Of a stretch of DNA of 64,000 nucleotides, positions 25,901 to 38,741 are shown in pieces (position 1 is the first letter of the stretch; each line of letters begins with the position of its first letter). The notes below the pieces were generated by a model that saw only the letters and a list, made by a program, of their open reading frames with translations, did not search any database and had not been told where the DNA came from. This DNA is from Colletotrichum lupini (Eukaryota > Ascomycota > Sordariomycetes > Glomerellales > Glomerellaceae), in NCBI RefSeq assembly GCF_023278565.1, contig NC_064677.1:6324001-6388000 (forward strand), written 5' to 3'. A program made the translations under genes and the position numbers.

Positions 25901-27845
25901 TAGTAAGTAAGTAATATATATCTTAGTATATATAAATATATTTACGTCTATAAAAATATTTCTAACTACTTAAGTTCTAAGGGCTATTTTATATAAATAT
26001 ACTCTCTAATTAGATTATATTTCTATTTATATATATATTACTAATTCGTTCTAATTTTATTAATTTTATATAAATTTAAAACTCTTATTAAATTCGTTAT
26101 TAAAAAGGTCGCCCTTATATTATTTTTAATTAGCTATAGTAACTATATTATTAACTTATATTACGAACTATATAAGACTTTATATAGCTAATTAATTAAA
26201 ACTAAGTTTAATAATTATTAAATACTATTTAGAATAATAATAATTTAAACGTATATCTTTTTTAAATTACTTTATAAATTTATACCTTAATTATTAAAAG
26301 CTCCCTAACTATATTAGTTAAAAATATAAAGTTTAGTAAGGCTAATTATTCTTATTTTAAAGCGTTTTAATATTTTCGTATTTATTTAAAGTAGTATATA
26401 CGTAATAAGCTTTAATTAGAAGTTACTTTACTTAGTAAACTACAAGGCGGTATTATATAAGTTAAATAGAAATTAAAAAACTCTAGAATTAATTTTAAAG
26501 TATTAAATAGCTTTGTATTTATAAGTAATACTAAGGATAAAAAGGAATTATAAATATAATTATAATTTATTCTAAACTATTTATTAATAAAAATGCTCGT
26601 TTCTATTTTTATAATATACTAAGTTATTTATTATTATAAACTTTATTTTCTTATTAAACTATTATAATCTCGTTTTTTTATTTATTTTTATTTTTTTAAC
26701 TTTTTTCTTCGCTTTTACCTCTTTTTTAATAATCTCCTTTTCTTACTTAATTAATAATTCCTTTTTAATTTTTATTATTAGTTTAATACTAATACTTATT
26801 AAAAGCCGTGTTTTTAGAACATTCTTATATATTATTTTGCCTAAAGTTTCAGTTATAATTAGCTTTATATAACCTTTTCCCTTCTTTATTAACTAAGGTT
26901 TAATAATTAATAACTTAATTTTAATTTAAAAAATAATAAAAAGTTAATAATTATCTTTTTTATATAAGATCGTAGCTTTAAGAAGGAATCTCTCTAAACT
27001 TATAGCTTCATACGCTACTTTATAATACTTTAAAATATTATAAGGATTCTTTATATTAATTAAAAATACTATTTATTTTATTAAAAGAGTTTATTAATTT
27101 ATTATAAACTATAAAATAATAGATTATATTATATTTTAATATAAAATAAACGTTAAGAAGTAATTAAACTAAACTCTTTTAATAAATTTCTTAATAACTC
27201 AAATATTAATATAAGTTATTACTTAGAAATTATTAAGTTCGTTCTTAAAAAAGGATACGTTATATAATATAATAGAGATATTAATTATTAATAATTATTT
27301 TAGCTCTTTTTTTATTTATTAAATACTTCGTTTTTATTTTTTTAAGCTTATAAAAAGAAATTTTATTAATATCGAGGCTTATATATTTATATATTCTTAT
27401 TATATAAAAAGGGTAGAGCTTATATAAGTATTATTATTAATTAGTCGTTTTAAAATAGCTTTATAAAAAGCTATTATAAAGTTAATTAGTTTAGTAACGT
27501 CTTATATAGAGATTAGAAGTTATTATAAATTTATATTATAATATTTATAAATAAGTTATTAGTTTAATAATTTAAATAAAAAGTAATTTTTATTTATAAA
27601 AGGGTAAAAAGTAGTAATTATTTCTATAATAAAGTTATAAAGAGAAAAAAAACTTTTATATTAAGGTATAATATTACGTAATTTTATATATTACTATACG
27701 GTTGAATATATTATAAAATCAAAGTATTTTTTAAGCTATAAATCTTTATAATCCCTATTTATAAGTTATTATATTAATCTAGACCTTATTCTAAGTAGTA
27801 GGGTAACCGTAAAATACGATTTCTACTTTAATATATAAAAAAAGT
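22986..27845. mobile_element. Unassigned AT-rich, probably RIP-degraded repeat block
   Basis: About 4.9 kb of very AT-rich sequence with hardly any open frame, CpA-poor and TpA-rich like E2. It does not match the copia family. No LTR pair or transposase motif could be recognised. It may be a degraded DNA transposon whose terminal repeats are the 34-bp arms, with ATA on both outer sides. It may instead be an older repeat caught in an inversion. Confidence 0.6.
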
Positions 27846-27879
27846 GTTTTGGTAGAGTGCCTCTTGTAGTCTGCCGTAG
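27846..27879 (-). repeat. Right arm of the 34-bp inverted repeat
   Basis: Exact reverse complement of 22952-22985. On the minus strand it can be read in frame with upstream normal-composition sequence (FGIYGRLQEALYQN). The left arm read forward gives LGYYGRLQEALYQN, so the arms may derive from a coding sequence. Confidence 0.9.
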
Positions 27880-28956
27880 ATACCGAAGATTGTCTCGGAG
27901 CCAGGCAGCATCGCCGATATCTGGATAAAAGTCGAGGCCCGGCGCATGACGTCCATGACGCCGGCTCAGACTTCTCACGATCAATGGGGCTCACGGGGTG
28001 CTACTAGCTTCTCCGAATAACAGAAGCGTTTACAAATACACTCCTCACCGTGTTGATTGCGCCACGATTCCAAGGTCTCAGCGCCAGTGCTCGGCCCGTG
28101 AATGGCAGATCTTCTACCCAAAAAGGTGAGACTGTGTCTCACTCTATCTTAAGTGACTAAGACAGGTCATCTCCCTGACGGAAGCGACGTAGGACAGGCA
28201 TAGTAAAATGAATAGGATCTGGGCGGACGACTGCAGTGCGTCTACACCTTGATTCAAGATGTTTAGGCCGGAAATTGACCGTCGAATTCTCCTCTGTTCA
28301 TGGAATGCCGCCAAGGCTGACGAATCGCAACTCGTCACAGACGATAGAGCATACGTGCATCCATAGCTAAAGAAGCCCGTAAGGTGCATTGAAATTTGCC
28401 TCCGCTTCCTTCGCTGCTTGGCTTCGCCACAAGGACTGATTGTGTGCCCGACTCTGAAGGCAATCTTAATGGGCTAAACAATATTAACCCACAAGATTAG
28501 TAAGATGTAATTCTTGGCTGATCGTCCGCTGTCAATTCTCTCAGCACTAAGCTTGGCCAAGACCTGATCAGGACCAGGTTAATGGAAAAAAGCGCTTGGC
28601 AAGCACGCCTCAGCAAGCCGCACAATCGTAACATTACTCAGCCGGCGACGGGAATTTGGCCGCATCACTAACGGTGTTTGTCTGCACTTACAACGCTTAC
28701 ATGTAGCGAGCATGGTAGTGAGTACTAGTTAACATAACACCATGTGATAGTAAGATACACAAAGCCTATTAATGAGGAGTATGCCAGTATAGAGACCGAC
28801 AGAGAATTCAAGTGCAAGCATTAAATACGTATAGCTTCTTGTCACCGAAACCGATTTTCAACAGCAAGAAACCCACCATACCACGATTCTTCTTTCTTAT
28901 CTGCATCAATTCCCTGAACTACTATTGTCGCAACTGCTCACTTCAGCAACGTCAAA
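27880..28956. other. Intergenic of normal composition; RidA promoter region
   Basis: About 1.1 kb. On the minus strand, 27956-27846 keeps a short coding-like frame starting at an ATG (MDVMRRASTFIQISAMLPGS...) that ends in the AT-rich block. This could be a 5' remnant of a broken gene. The rest shows only short frames without recognisable content. The last 100 bp, pyrimidine-rich, probably hold the RidA gene promoter and 5' leader. Confidence 0.45.
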
Positions 28957-29447
28957 ATGTCGGGACTCCAGTACTTCTCGTATAGAGGTTATGGCGAGAA
29001 ACTGTTGCAGGAGATGCATTACAGTCAAGCAGTCCGGGTGGGGGATAACATTGAAATATCTGGCCAAGGTAATTAATTTCAAGCAGCGTGTATGTATATG
29101 ATGTGCAAACGAATTGCTCACTAAACCAAATTCAAGGGGGTTGGGACTCAAAGACTGGAGAGGTTCCCAGCAATCTCATGCAGGAGATCGACCAAGCATT
29201 TGAAAATGTTGACATTGCCCTGAAGGAAGCTGGCGGCCAAGGATGGTCACAAGTCTTCCGCATCCGGTTGTATGCACTTGACGAGGCCTGGACTGAAGAT
29301 AGCCTTGGCCGAATGGTAGAGAACATGAAGAAGTGGACTCCCAACCATGCGCCAATTCTAACAGGTATTGGGGCCTCAAAGCTTGGGCAACCCGGTATGC
29401 GGCTCGAAGTTGAGGTCTCGGCCTACGACCCCAAAGGTCCTAGATAG
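28957..29447 (+). CDS. RidA/YjgF/Endoribonuclease L-PSP family protein
   Basis: Two exons, 28957-29068 and 29137-29447, with a 68-bp GT-AG intron, give a 140-aa protein starting MSGLQYFSYRGYGEKLL from an ATG in good context (GTCAAAATG). The fold is recognised from the order YSQAVRVGDNIEISGQGGWD, then IDQAFENVDIALKEAGG, VFRIRLYALD and MRLEVEVSAY. The Arg in the last motif matches the ligand-binding arginine of RidA proteins, which deaminate reactive enamines and imines. Length fits the family. It lies between two sulfotransferase-like genes and ends convergently with copy B. RidA-like proteins also occur in fungal secondary metabolite clusters, but whether this one acts in a pathway is not shown. 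Confidence 0.87.
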
Positions 29448-29766
29448 ACTCCAAGACTGGCCAATTGCCGCCTTTGGTATATGAACAAGCAAGAATATAT
29501 CAATATCATTTCTGATGACCTCTGACTCATTTGTAAATGAGATTAAGTGATGTTCCTACTCTCGTGGAATCCAGGTCAGTGGTACAGTACAATTGGACGA
29601 CGCAGTTGCAACCAGTTGTTCAATGATGATGCTGTCATATCTTCCTCAAATCCCAGAACTCTGAGTTACACACCTCGCAGCTATGTAATAGGTATCACGA
29701 ATTTTGTTGAAGTACTTGACGACTACACAGTTGTCGCAAAAGCCCGTCAGCTTGAGGCACTGGGTG
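29448..29766. other. Convergent intergenic between RidA and sulfotransferase-like copy B
   Basis: About 319 bp between two stop codons, expected to contain both 3' UTRs and terminators. Overlapping short frames here are not supported as genes. Confidence 0.6.
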
Positions 29767-30778
29767 CTACCTCTTTCTCTGCCAGTACCAAATTCCAACA
29801 CCAGCAATAGCAATCGCTGACGAAGTGAGAATTCGCATCGTCTTCTTGATTGCGGGAGAGACCACCATCTCTGCGGCAACATGAAAGTCGGACATGGCGT
29901 TGATGCGCGGGTAAGGGTCCTCGGGAACGTCTTTCCCTAAGAACGTGCAGATCTCTTCCCAGCCAAATCCCTTTTCAAGGTTCAAGATCAGAAGCTTGTC
30001 AGCAGGCACAAGAGCTTTCACGCTCTCTAAACTATCGAAATCGTCAACATCTGCTCATAGTGATTTTGAAGTGCAAGACGACAACTCACTAATCAACATA
30101 GCTCTTGGAAAGTGCTTCATTGAACACAGGGTCACTGGGCTCCAGGCCGCCAGACCATCTGTATGTCATGGCTTTGAATAGTGCAGTAAGCTCCCAGATA
30201 AAGCTGTCAAAGTATCTGGCGATCGACAAAGGCGGCTTCGCTAGCTTTGCATGATAGGCTCCGAGGGATCCCGCAATTGACTTGGCCCATGACTCCGGGG
30301 TACGCTCCGTCAAGATGAACTTGACATCCGGGTCTTCCAGGTACTCTTTGATGATGTTTGGACAAAGATAGCAAGGACTTTCGACGATGCACTAAAGGTT
30401 TATGGTATTAGATGAGCTCCTCTAACCAGCTCTCACAGCCGGGACGCCTGAACTTACATCATAACCGGCGAAGAGTTTGTCAAACTCGGCTCGTTGAAAT
30501 AGCTTGTCGCTGTCGTTGGCAATGATAGCCTCCTGGAGTGCTCTCATCTGCTGAAAGCCATAGGGTAGGAGCTCTGAGATGTGGAAGGGGGTATACCCCA
30601 AAGTCTTCAGTGCTTGCCATAAACCAAGAGTTCCAGTACTGGTAAACAGATGAGTGAAGTGTCTCCAAACCTTGATATTGCGCTTTCGCTATAATTCTTA
30701 CCGGCTAGGACCAAGTCCAATAATTTTCATCGAGCGGCTTTCTGCGGGAGCGGGAAGTTTATCGATAGCTCGGGACAT
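29767..30778 (-). CDS. Sulfotransferase-like P-loop protein (Sulfotransfer_4-type fungal family), copy B
   Basis: Four exons on the minus strand: 30778-30702, 30638-30458, 30391-30090 and 30031-29767. The introns are 63, 66 and 58 bp with GT-AG ends. The spliced frame is 274 aa. The P-loop GLGPSRTGTLGLWQALKTLG spans the first intron. YTPFHISELLPYG, then KFILTERTPESWAKSI and FGWEEICTFLGKDVP follow in family order. The C-terminal hydrophobic segment (SSAIAIAGVGIWYW) ends in basic residues, as in tail-anchored members. The copy is diverged from copy A but equal in predicted length. No stops or frameshifts were found, so it appears functional. The enzymatic reaction is unknown. Confidence 0.85.
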
Positions 30779-31175
30779 TTTGACAGATCTGTGAAGGATG
30801 CAGTAAAGCTTGTTGGCACATTGGTGTACTAGGTAAGCAGCGCGGTGTCGCTGACCCTTTTACTCGTAACCTCCAAATGTCTCTCCGCTGGTAGACTCTA
30901 TTGCAACTGCCGGGTTGCCTACCCCAACTGCCCCCGGTTCGTTATCAACTCCATCAACACGCCACTGACTCGTGAAGCTCGCCGACTCATGCGTGTGGGT
31001 TCCCAATGCCCGGGGTAATAATTGAGTTTGTAACGTCGTATCTCGACCCGCATGGGACTTTTCAATCAGGGCTCTGCAAAGATAATGTGAAGATAGCTAT
31101 CTGGAATTACCCTTGCCATGGGTCGATTACGGATGATCTTATCCTTTAGGCGTGTGTTGTGCTGTTAGTATTGAC
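30779..31175. other. Intergenic upstream of copy B, up to E3
   Basis: Normal-composition sequence of about 400 bp holding the copy B promoter. It ends at the TTGAC target duplication (31171-31175). No gene is supported. Confidence 0.5.
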
Positions 31176-31380
31176 TGTTGGATTGGAAGTTTAATTTAAC
31201 CGCGGTATATAGCCGACTACGCAGGGGCTAATTAGGGGCCCTATTTATGATTATCGTAGCTAGCTTAACTTATAATTAGAACCTCTTTTTTATACTTACT
31301 ATATAAATATTTATATAATTTAATTAATCTCTTTATTAACTATAGTTCGAACTAACTACCTTATAATAAGAATACTAATA
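31176..31380 (+). repeat. E3 5' LTR
   Basis: Starts TGTTGGATTGGAAG and ends GAATACTAATA. It is colinear with 38334-38538. Confidence 0.9.
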
Positions 31381-34300
31381 CTAATTAGTAGTTAAATTCT
31401 ACTATTATAGATCGGTAAGGTATCTCGTTATATAAAAAAAATAACCTTTTAATACTATATAGGATAGGAGATTCGTACTAATTAACTTTACGGAAATAAA
31501 TAAAAAAAGAGGCGATTTTTAAATACCGTACGGAATTAAGTAATTATAGCCCTTTATTACTTATAAAAGATTAACGTTTATTATATTAAATTATATTAAT
31601 TAATAAAATTACTTAAGTAACTAGCTTTTTACTATTATCCTAAGTAGCTTTTTTATTAAACGACTTTTTTATAGCTAGCCCGTAATTAGAAATTAACTAA
31701 TTAAATTAGTAAAAAGAAATACTTATATAATAACTACCTACTTAATTAACTAGTATAACGAACGAGCTTAATAATATAATATAAAAGAGTACTACGTAAT
31801 TAAAAAAGGGGATTTCTAAATATAAATATTCTTATTTAATAATAAAAGTAACTTTATAGGAGTTATTAAGCTAAGAAATTTATAATATATAAAAGAGTTT
31901 ATTATTATAAAGATCTTATAAATATAACCTTAAGCCTACGATTTAAATAACCTCCTTATAGCTCCCTTAACTACCCCCTAGGTATTATTTAAAAATATAA
32001 TATAGGGGACGGTTTAATAAAGGAAGAGGGGATTTAGAGGTGTTAATAATATTAAGTTAAAAATATTACGGATCTTAGAGATTAACTTAGGAAAAAGGTA
32101 GCTATTTTAAAATAGTCCTATAACCTCTTGCTAAAGTTATTATTAGCTTAAGAAAAGGCTAAAAAAATAAAAATTTAAAGGGAAAAGAAAAGAATCTTTT
32201 AAAGGGTCACTAAAGGGCTTCTTTTTATACTAGCTCCTAGCGCAAGATTACTAATTTTAAAAAATTAACTAAATAATAAAAGGGATTATTAATAAGTAAT
32301 AATTACCTAACTATAATTAAGCTATAAAAAAGACTATTTAAAAAATATAAAATAGGGTACTAAGAAGCTATAAAAAATAAGATTTTTAAAATATCTAACT
32401 TTATTACGTACGAGCGATAAGTAAGTATTTTTAATAAGTTTTTAAAATTTACGATTTTATAAAAAGAAGGGCTTAACTTCGTTAATTATACTTAATAGCT
32501 TATATAGTTCTTAATAACTTATATAGCTCTTTTACGAGCTACTTAGCGTTTATTTTTAACTATTCTTATAAAATATTACCCTAAAGGAGGTAGGTTAAAA
32601 AAAGAAGCTATTTAAAAATTATAAAAAGTACGAGGCTTAGGAGGCTAGAAGTATATAGGATAGCGGAAATTAGTAATTAATAAAGATCCCGAAACTAATT
32701 ATTATATTTTTTTATAGTAATATAAACGTTTATTATTGCTATTATAAAAAGGAATTACTAAAACTTACTTTTTTATATTAAATAAAAAGGAGGATCTTAA
32801 TAAGTACGATAGTTAGTAATTTAAAAAGGTAGTAATAATTATTAAAAATAGTAAAAACGAGAGTAGTAGTAAGATAGTAAAAAGAAATAAGAATTTCTTA
32901 AACCCTAATAAATTCGTTAAATAGTAAAAGTACGGATTTATTATAACTAGTACGTAAATTAAATATATCCTTATTAAAATTAAATATGCCAGCGACTATT
33001 AATACGGGTATAAGTTAGAGTACGACCTTTAGTAAGTTAGGGTAAGGAAAAAGAGGACGAAACCCGATTTTAAATAGAATCTTAATCTTTTATAAATAAG
33101 TAAATATTAACCCGGATTATTAGGGGACGTAGATATATAGAATTACGAATTAGTTTAATAGTAAGTAAATTAACGTAATATTAATCTATTTAACTAAGGT
33201 TTATAAAAAAAAGGGGCTATAAGGGTAACCCCTATTCTATAAGATCGTAAACGACCTTAACTACTAGCTAAATAAATAGTTTATAAGTATAAGCTTAGGA
33301 ATTATAAAAGTAGTTAATAAATTCTTTTATAAGTAAGGGGTATTATTAGCGTAATTATAATTACGAGAGTTATATAAAATATTAATAATAATAATTATAG
33401 AGGAGGAATTCGTACTATAAAACTAAGTATAGGTCGATAGAGTATATAATTACTTTAATAAATTTAAAAAAAGGGTAAACGACTTAGATTTCTTTTTTAT
33501 AATTACTAATAAAAATCTATTGTTATAAAAGGATATACTGGGGTAAAATATAGTATTAAAAATATAATAATTAATAATTCTACTTATTTTGATTTATAAC
33601 TTATTACCGCTACTAATGCGAAATTTAGTGCCGATTAGTTAATAAAAAAGGAGGTAAACGACCCGAAGTTATTAATAGTACGTAGCGACGTAGGGATTAT
33701 ATATAGATACTAAAAATTTAGTAGTAAATACGAGGTAATTTATAAACTTCAAAAAGATCTTCTTAAAAGAGAAATTATACTTTAGGGGGAAGTATAAGGT
33801 TTTATAAAAAACCCTAACGATGTTTTATACTTATTGCGAAAAAGTCGGAATTAGGGAATATTAGTATTATTTAGTAATTAATATTGTACTCGTAGGTAAA
33901 GCCTCTAATTACTATTATGAAGCGCTACTTCGAGACTTATAATAAGAACTTAGAGCTCTTATTTAAGCCACGAGCGATTTCTTTTATATCTATAGCTAGG
34001 ATAATAAAAGGTAAGTTGCGAGTAGAGATCTTTAAAGAGCTTATTAATCGAATTAATAAGTTAGCGAAAACTTAGTTAAATAAGGAAATAAATAAGCGGA
34101 AAGTTAGATATTTTTATACTATAGTTTAGCGTATATTAGAGGTAAAAATAACCCTATATTAAGTACCTAAAAACTACGAGACGCTCTACTCGAGGCTAAG
34201 ATCTAGCTTTAATATTAAAATAAAAATACTACGCTAAACTTATTTCTAAGCGTACGACGGCCCTTATTAATAATATTAAGTTAATTAAACGTATAATAAG

Positions 34301-37300
34301 AAAGGAAAAGAGGCTAAATATAATAATTATTAATAAGGAGGCTTAGATTTATTAAATAAGTAGAGATTTAATTTATAAATAGAGTAATAAAAGAGGTAAT
34401 ACTATATTTATAAAAAAGATAGATATTAATTAAGTAATTATTTTAAAAAAGAGCGTGCTAAATTATATAAATAGTATAAAAAGTTGAGGGTAGTAAATAG
34501 TAAAACTAGCCCTTATCGGTTTAACTAATTCCTTATTATATATAAGGGCAGATCCGGGGGCACAGAACTTAGTAATAGTAGCTAAAATAATAGCCTAAAG
34601 TATATACCCCCTATAAGAAATTCGGAAAATAAAGAAGATCTTACCCCTTATATTAATAAATTAGATTATAATAGAATTAATAATATTAATTACTCTTTTT
34701 TTATCCCGTTAGCTTTTAAAAGATATACGAGGCTAAAGAAATAGAGAGTAGTAAAAGCTCTTAATAAGTAGGCTTTTATTTATAAATAGTAAAAAAAGGT
34801 TACTTAAATAACGGATATAAAGGTAGCTAAAAGGGCGAATTTAATAGGGCTAAAGCTTATTCTTTTAATAATTAAAGAGAAGACGCTATCTCTCTTAATA
34901 TTAAAAAAAAAGAATATAATACTAAGTAAATCTAGGGGTAGCTAGAGGGGTCTTTTTTATACTACTTAAATCTTTTAAATACTAAGCTTATATAGGTATT
35001 TTATATAAATAAAAAGTATAGCTTAAATAATTTTTATAAGATTATTTTAGATATTAAGGTATTATAATAGTTAATTAAAAAAAAGGGTAATTTTAAGCGC
35101 TATAAAAGATCGCGCTAGTAATACTTAATATATTAATAGTAGGTATTATAAAAATTAGTTTTAGCCTAAGTAAGGAAATCGTTACCCTAGGTATAATAAA
35201 AATAGAAACGTACTTTAGAACGATAACTTTTTATATTTTACTTATTAATACCCTATTTCTCTTATATCTAAAAAATATAGATCGACTAGGTATTATATTT
35301 AATAATATAAAGAATAGAATCTCTAGCGGTAAGTACTTTAAAATAGTTAAACGATAATAGGGGTATACTTTTATAAAACTTATTAATAAAACGAAGTTAA
35401 TTAATTACTTAACGGAAAGTGAGCTTAGAAAACTATATTAAAGATTTAGGTATTTATTAGTTACGAGGCTATATAACTTCCTAAAGTAATTAGGTAATAA
35501 TAATATTAAAATAGGGGCGCTAGAGTAGTTAATAAAAGTATATTATTAATACTAAATAAATACGTAGAGCCTACGTAAATTTAAGTTTAAATTACGTAAT
35601 AAGCTTAATTTTAATTAAGAAATTGTTATTAATATTTTTTACTTAAATAGTTAGCTAGTACTATATATAATTAACGTAGCTATATCTTTTTAAATAGGGT
35701 AATTTTTCTAGGATTTATAAATAAAGATAGTATAAGTAGCCCTATAAAAAAGCTAGATTAATATATACTAGGGACCGCTAAACGGTATTGAAACTGATAC
35801 TAATACGAGTTTGGAATTAGTAAAATTTAAGGATAATGCGACGGCTTATAGTATATAGCTAAAAATTATACTTATTAAAGCGTATTATAATATTAAAAAG
35901 GTAAAAAGGGTATATTAGTAGTTAAAAAGGGCGTTTAGAATTATTAAAAAGGAAAATCCGGATTTTATTAATAACGAATGCTTTTAGATAGTACTTAAAT
36001 ATTATAATAATACTATAGGGCCTAACGGACTTATACTAATACTATGAGTATTTAGAATATATTTAAAAACGACCTTAGCCTCGCTATTATTACTAAGCAT
36101 AAGCTAACGAGCCTAAGTAATTAAAAAAATAATACGGGTACTGTGCGAGGTAAGCGTAAAAAGGTAAGTTAATAAAGTAATTACTATGCGTAATAGGCCC
36201 GATATAAGAGGTAATTTAGATATATTACTAAATTCGGATATATAAGTATAATACGAAATTATTTAATAATAAGCTAGGTTATATAAGTTACTTTTTATTA
36301 ACGAGCGCTCTTATATAATTACGAGAGATTATAATTAGTTATTTAAAGTGTTAATTATAGTAGTTAGACCGTATTATATAGATCTTAATGAGGTGACTTT
36401 TAATTTATAAAAAAAAGAAGAGCTAGGGGAAATTATATAATTTATAATAGAGGTATAGGAAATTATCCTTAACGAAATCGTCGTAGTAGTATTAATAGAT
36501 AATAAGGAAGAGGAAATTATTAAAAGGGTATTAATATTACTAACGAAACGTTGCGAAAGACTACGATAGTAAGCCCTAACGCAGTAATTTATTATTAATA
36601 ACGAGGTAATTAATATTTTTTATATAATAAAAGAAAAAGCCGATTTTAAACTAGTAGTTAAATTACATAAAGAAGGCGTAATTATAACTATTAGAAAGCT
36701 ATATAAGGGATTAGATCTTATTAAAATAAATACTTTTTATAATTAAGGGGTCTATCGATTTATTTTATATAATTTAGAAAAATATATAAACCTCTATATA
36801 TTTAAATTATAAATAGTTCGTAAGATTAAAAGGAAAGGAATACCCTAGCTATATAAGAAGTTTAAATACGTAATTTAGGGGTATAGCGATATTAAAAAAG
36901 TAACGCTACTTATATAATTACTTATTATTTAGTACTATAACTAACGATTAATAATAGTACTAATAATATTACTACGGAAGAAGGGATATAAGATTTAGAG
37001 CCGTGATATTACTTAGGCTTATATTTAATTAGCTATAGGGCTTATAAAGAAAATCTTAGCCTATTTACCAAAAGAAATAGCTAGTAAGTACTTAAAAAGT
37101 ACGATTATTAAAGTACTTGAGCTACTATATAGGCTCGTAAAATTAGGTACTTATTAATAAGTTATATACTACGATTTTTATATTAATTAACTATTAATAA
37201 TTACTTTTATATACGACCCGTGCTTACTAATTGCGGAGTATAAAAGTAACTAATTTAGGATTATCGGAATATAAATTAACGATATATTAGGCTTATTTAA

Positions 37301-38333
37301 TATTAACTTTATAAAAAAAGAGGATAAGGAGCTTTAAAAAGCGGGCTTCGTAGCAAAGCTAAAAAAGGTTTTTATAATTAATACCCCCCTAGTATTTAAT
37401 AGCGGGATTTTTATAATTAAAAAGGAAACTATTATTTTTTAATAAAAGGGGTAAGGTAAGAAGATTAACCTTATTAATCCGAACGTAATTAATATTAAAA
37501 AGTAGTATAAGGCTAAGCTTATGTAAAGGGTATATATTATAAATATTTATTAGCCTAAGGCGACTTTTAATTACGCTAAGGTAGTATAGGCTATAAATTT
37601 AATTAAACAAAACGTTAAAATATTTAATAAGTAGCTTAAGTAGTAATAAACGAATCTTAATTAAAGTCTCGTTTATTACTTAATCGACTTTATAATTAAT
37701 AAGCTCTATATCTTTATTAATAAGTTATTTACGAATAATAACGACCTTATTTTATAATTAGGGTATATTATTATCTTAGCTAATAAGAATATAAGTAAGA
37801 GCGAATTTATTATATATAATAATATAATTTACTATTCGTTAACTAAAAATAAGTAAGTAACGAGAAGTATATTAGCGTTAGAGGTCTATAGTATAATTAA
37901 CGGCGTTAATCTTTTTTATATAATTTTAATAACGCTAAAGAAAATTACTAATCGAATTAACCTTTTACTTATTCTAACGGTTATTTATATTAATTCTTAT
38001 TCGCTATACGAATGCTTTATTAAATTAGGAACGACGAAGGAAAAGAGGTTTATAATTAATATTATAGCCTTTAAGTAATTATATAAAAAGCGCGAGATAT
38101 TTAAAATCCGTTAAATTAATAATTAAAATAACCTCGTAAACGTTTTTATAAAAGTAGTACTAAATAAGGGATTAGAGTAATTTATAAGTAGTAAAAAAGT
38201 TATTATATAAATAGAGGGATAGGTTATATAAAAAGAATAGAGAAAAGGGGGAAAAAGAGATAACTTAATAAACGGGCCCGAGGTTAAATTATACCTCTAA
38301 TTATAATAATTAAATTAATAAAAAAAAAGTTAG

Positions 38334-38538
38334 TATTAAATTAGAAGTTTAATTCGACCGCGGTATATAACCGACTGCGCAGGGGCTAATTAGGGGCCCT
38401 ATTTATAATTATCGTAGCTAGCCTAACTTATAATTAGAACCTCTTTTTTACACCTACTACGTAAATATTTATATAGTTTAATTAATCTCTTTATCAACTA
38501 CGGTTCGAACTAACTACCTTATAATAGGGATACTAATA
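38334..38538 (+). repeat. E3 3' LTR
   Basis: Preceded by the purine tract and ending GGGATACTAATA, 204 bp before the glycosyltransferase start codon. A forward-oriented LTR here could influence that promoter. Confidence 0.9.
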
Positions 38539-38741
38539 TTAATAAATCGACACGGATGGACGAATCAGGAGCTTTAGAGTTTGAGGCATATCGATAGATT
38601 CATAATACCTGCTAGATATAATAACTATGTGCCTCTGTTTCGTGCTACAATACCAACTGAATCCGCTAGGTATTCGTCCAATCACCAAATCCAACAGATC
38701 ATCACCATAGCATTGTTCAACTACACCGCCCCGTGAACGCG

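Larger units (their letters stand above)
31176..38538 (+). mobile_element. E3: longest copy of the Ty1/copia family, RIP-mutated
   Basis: A 7,363-bp plus-strand element. The 5' LTR (31176-31380) starts TGTTGGATTGGAAG and the 3' LTR is 38334-38538. Flanking bases are TTGAC on the left and TTAAT on the right, compatible with one 5-bp duplication plus two RIP-type transitions. The purine tract before the 3' LTR is intact (TAATAAAAAAAAAGTTAG). Remnants in order are gag; pre-integrase motif 35398-35460; integrase about 35590-35960; RT with a RDITQAYTQS-like motif near 37000 and a TDD-like motif near 37265; and RNase H (TRSILA.EVYS near 37860; NSYSLYECFIKLGTTKEKR near 37990). Numerous stops make it inactive. 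It contains gag-region sequence missing from E1 and E4. Confidence 0.92.
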
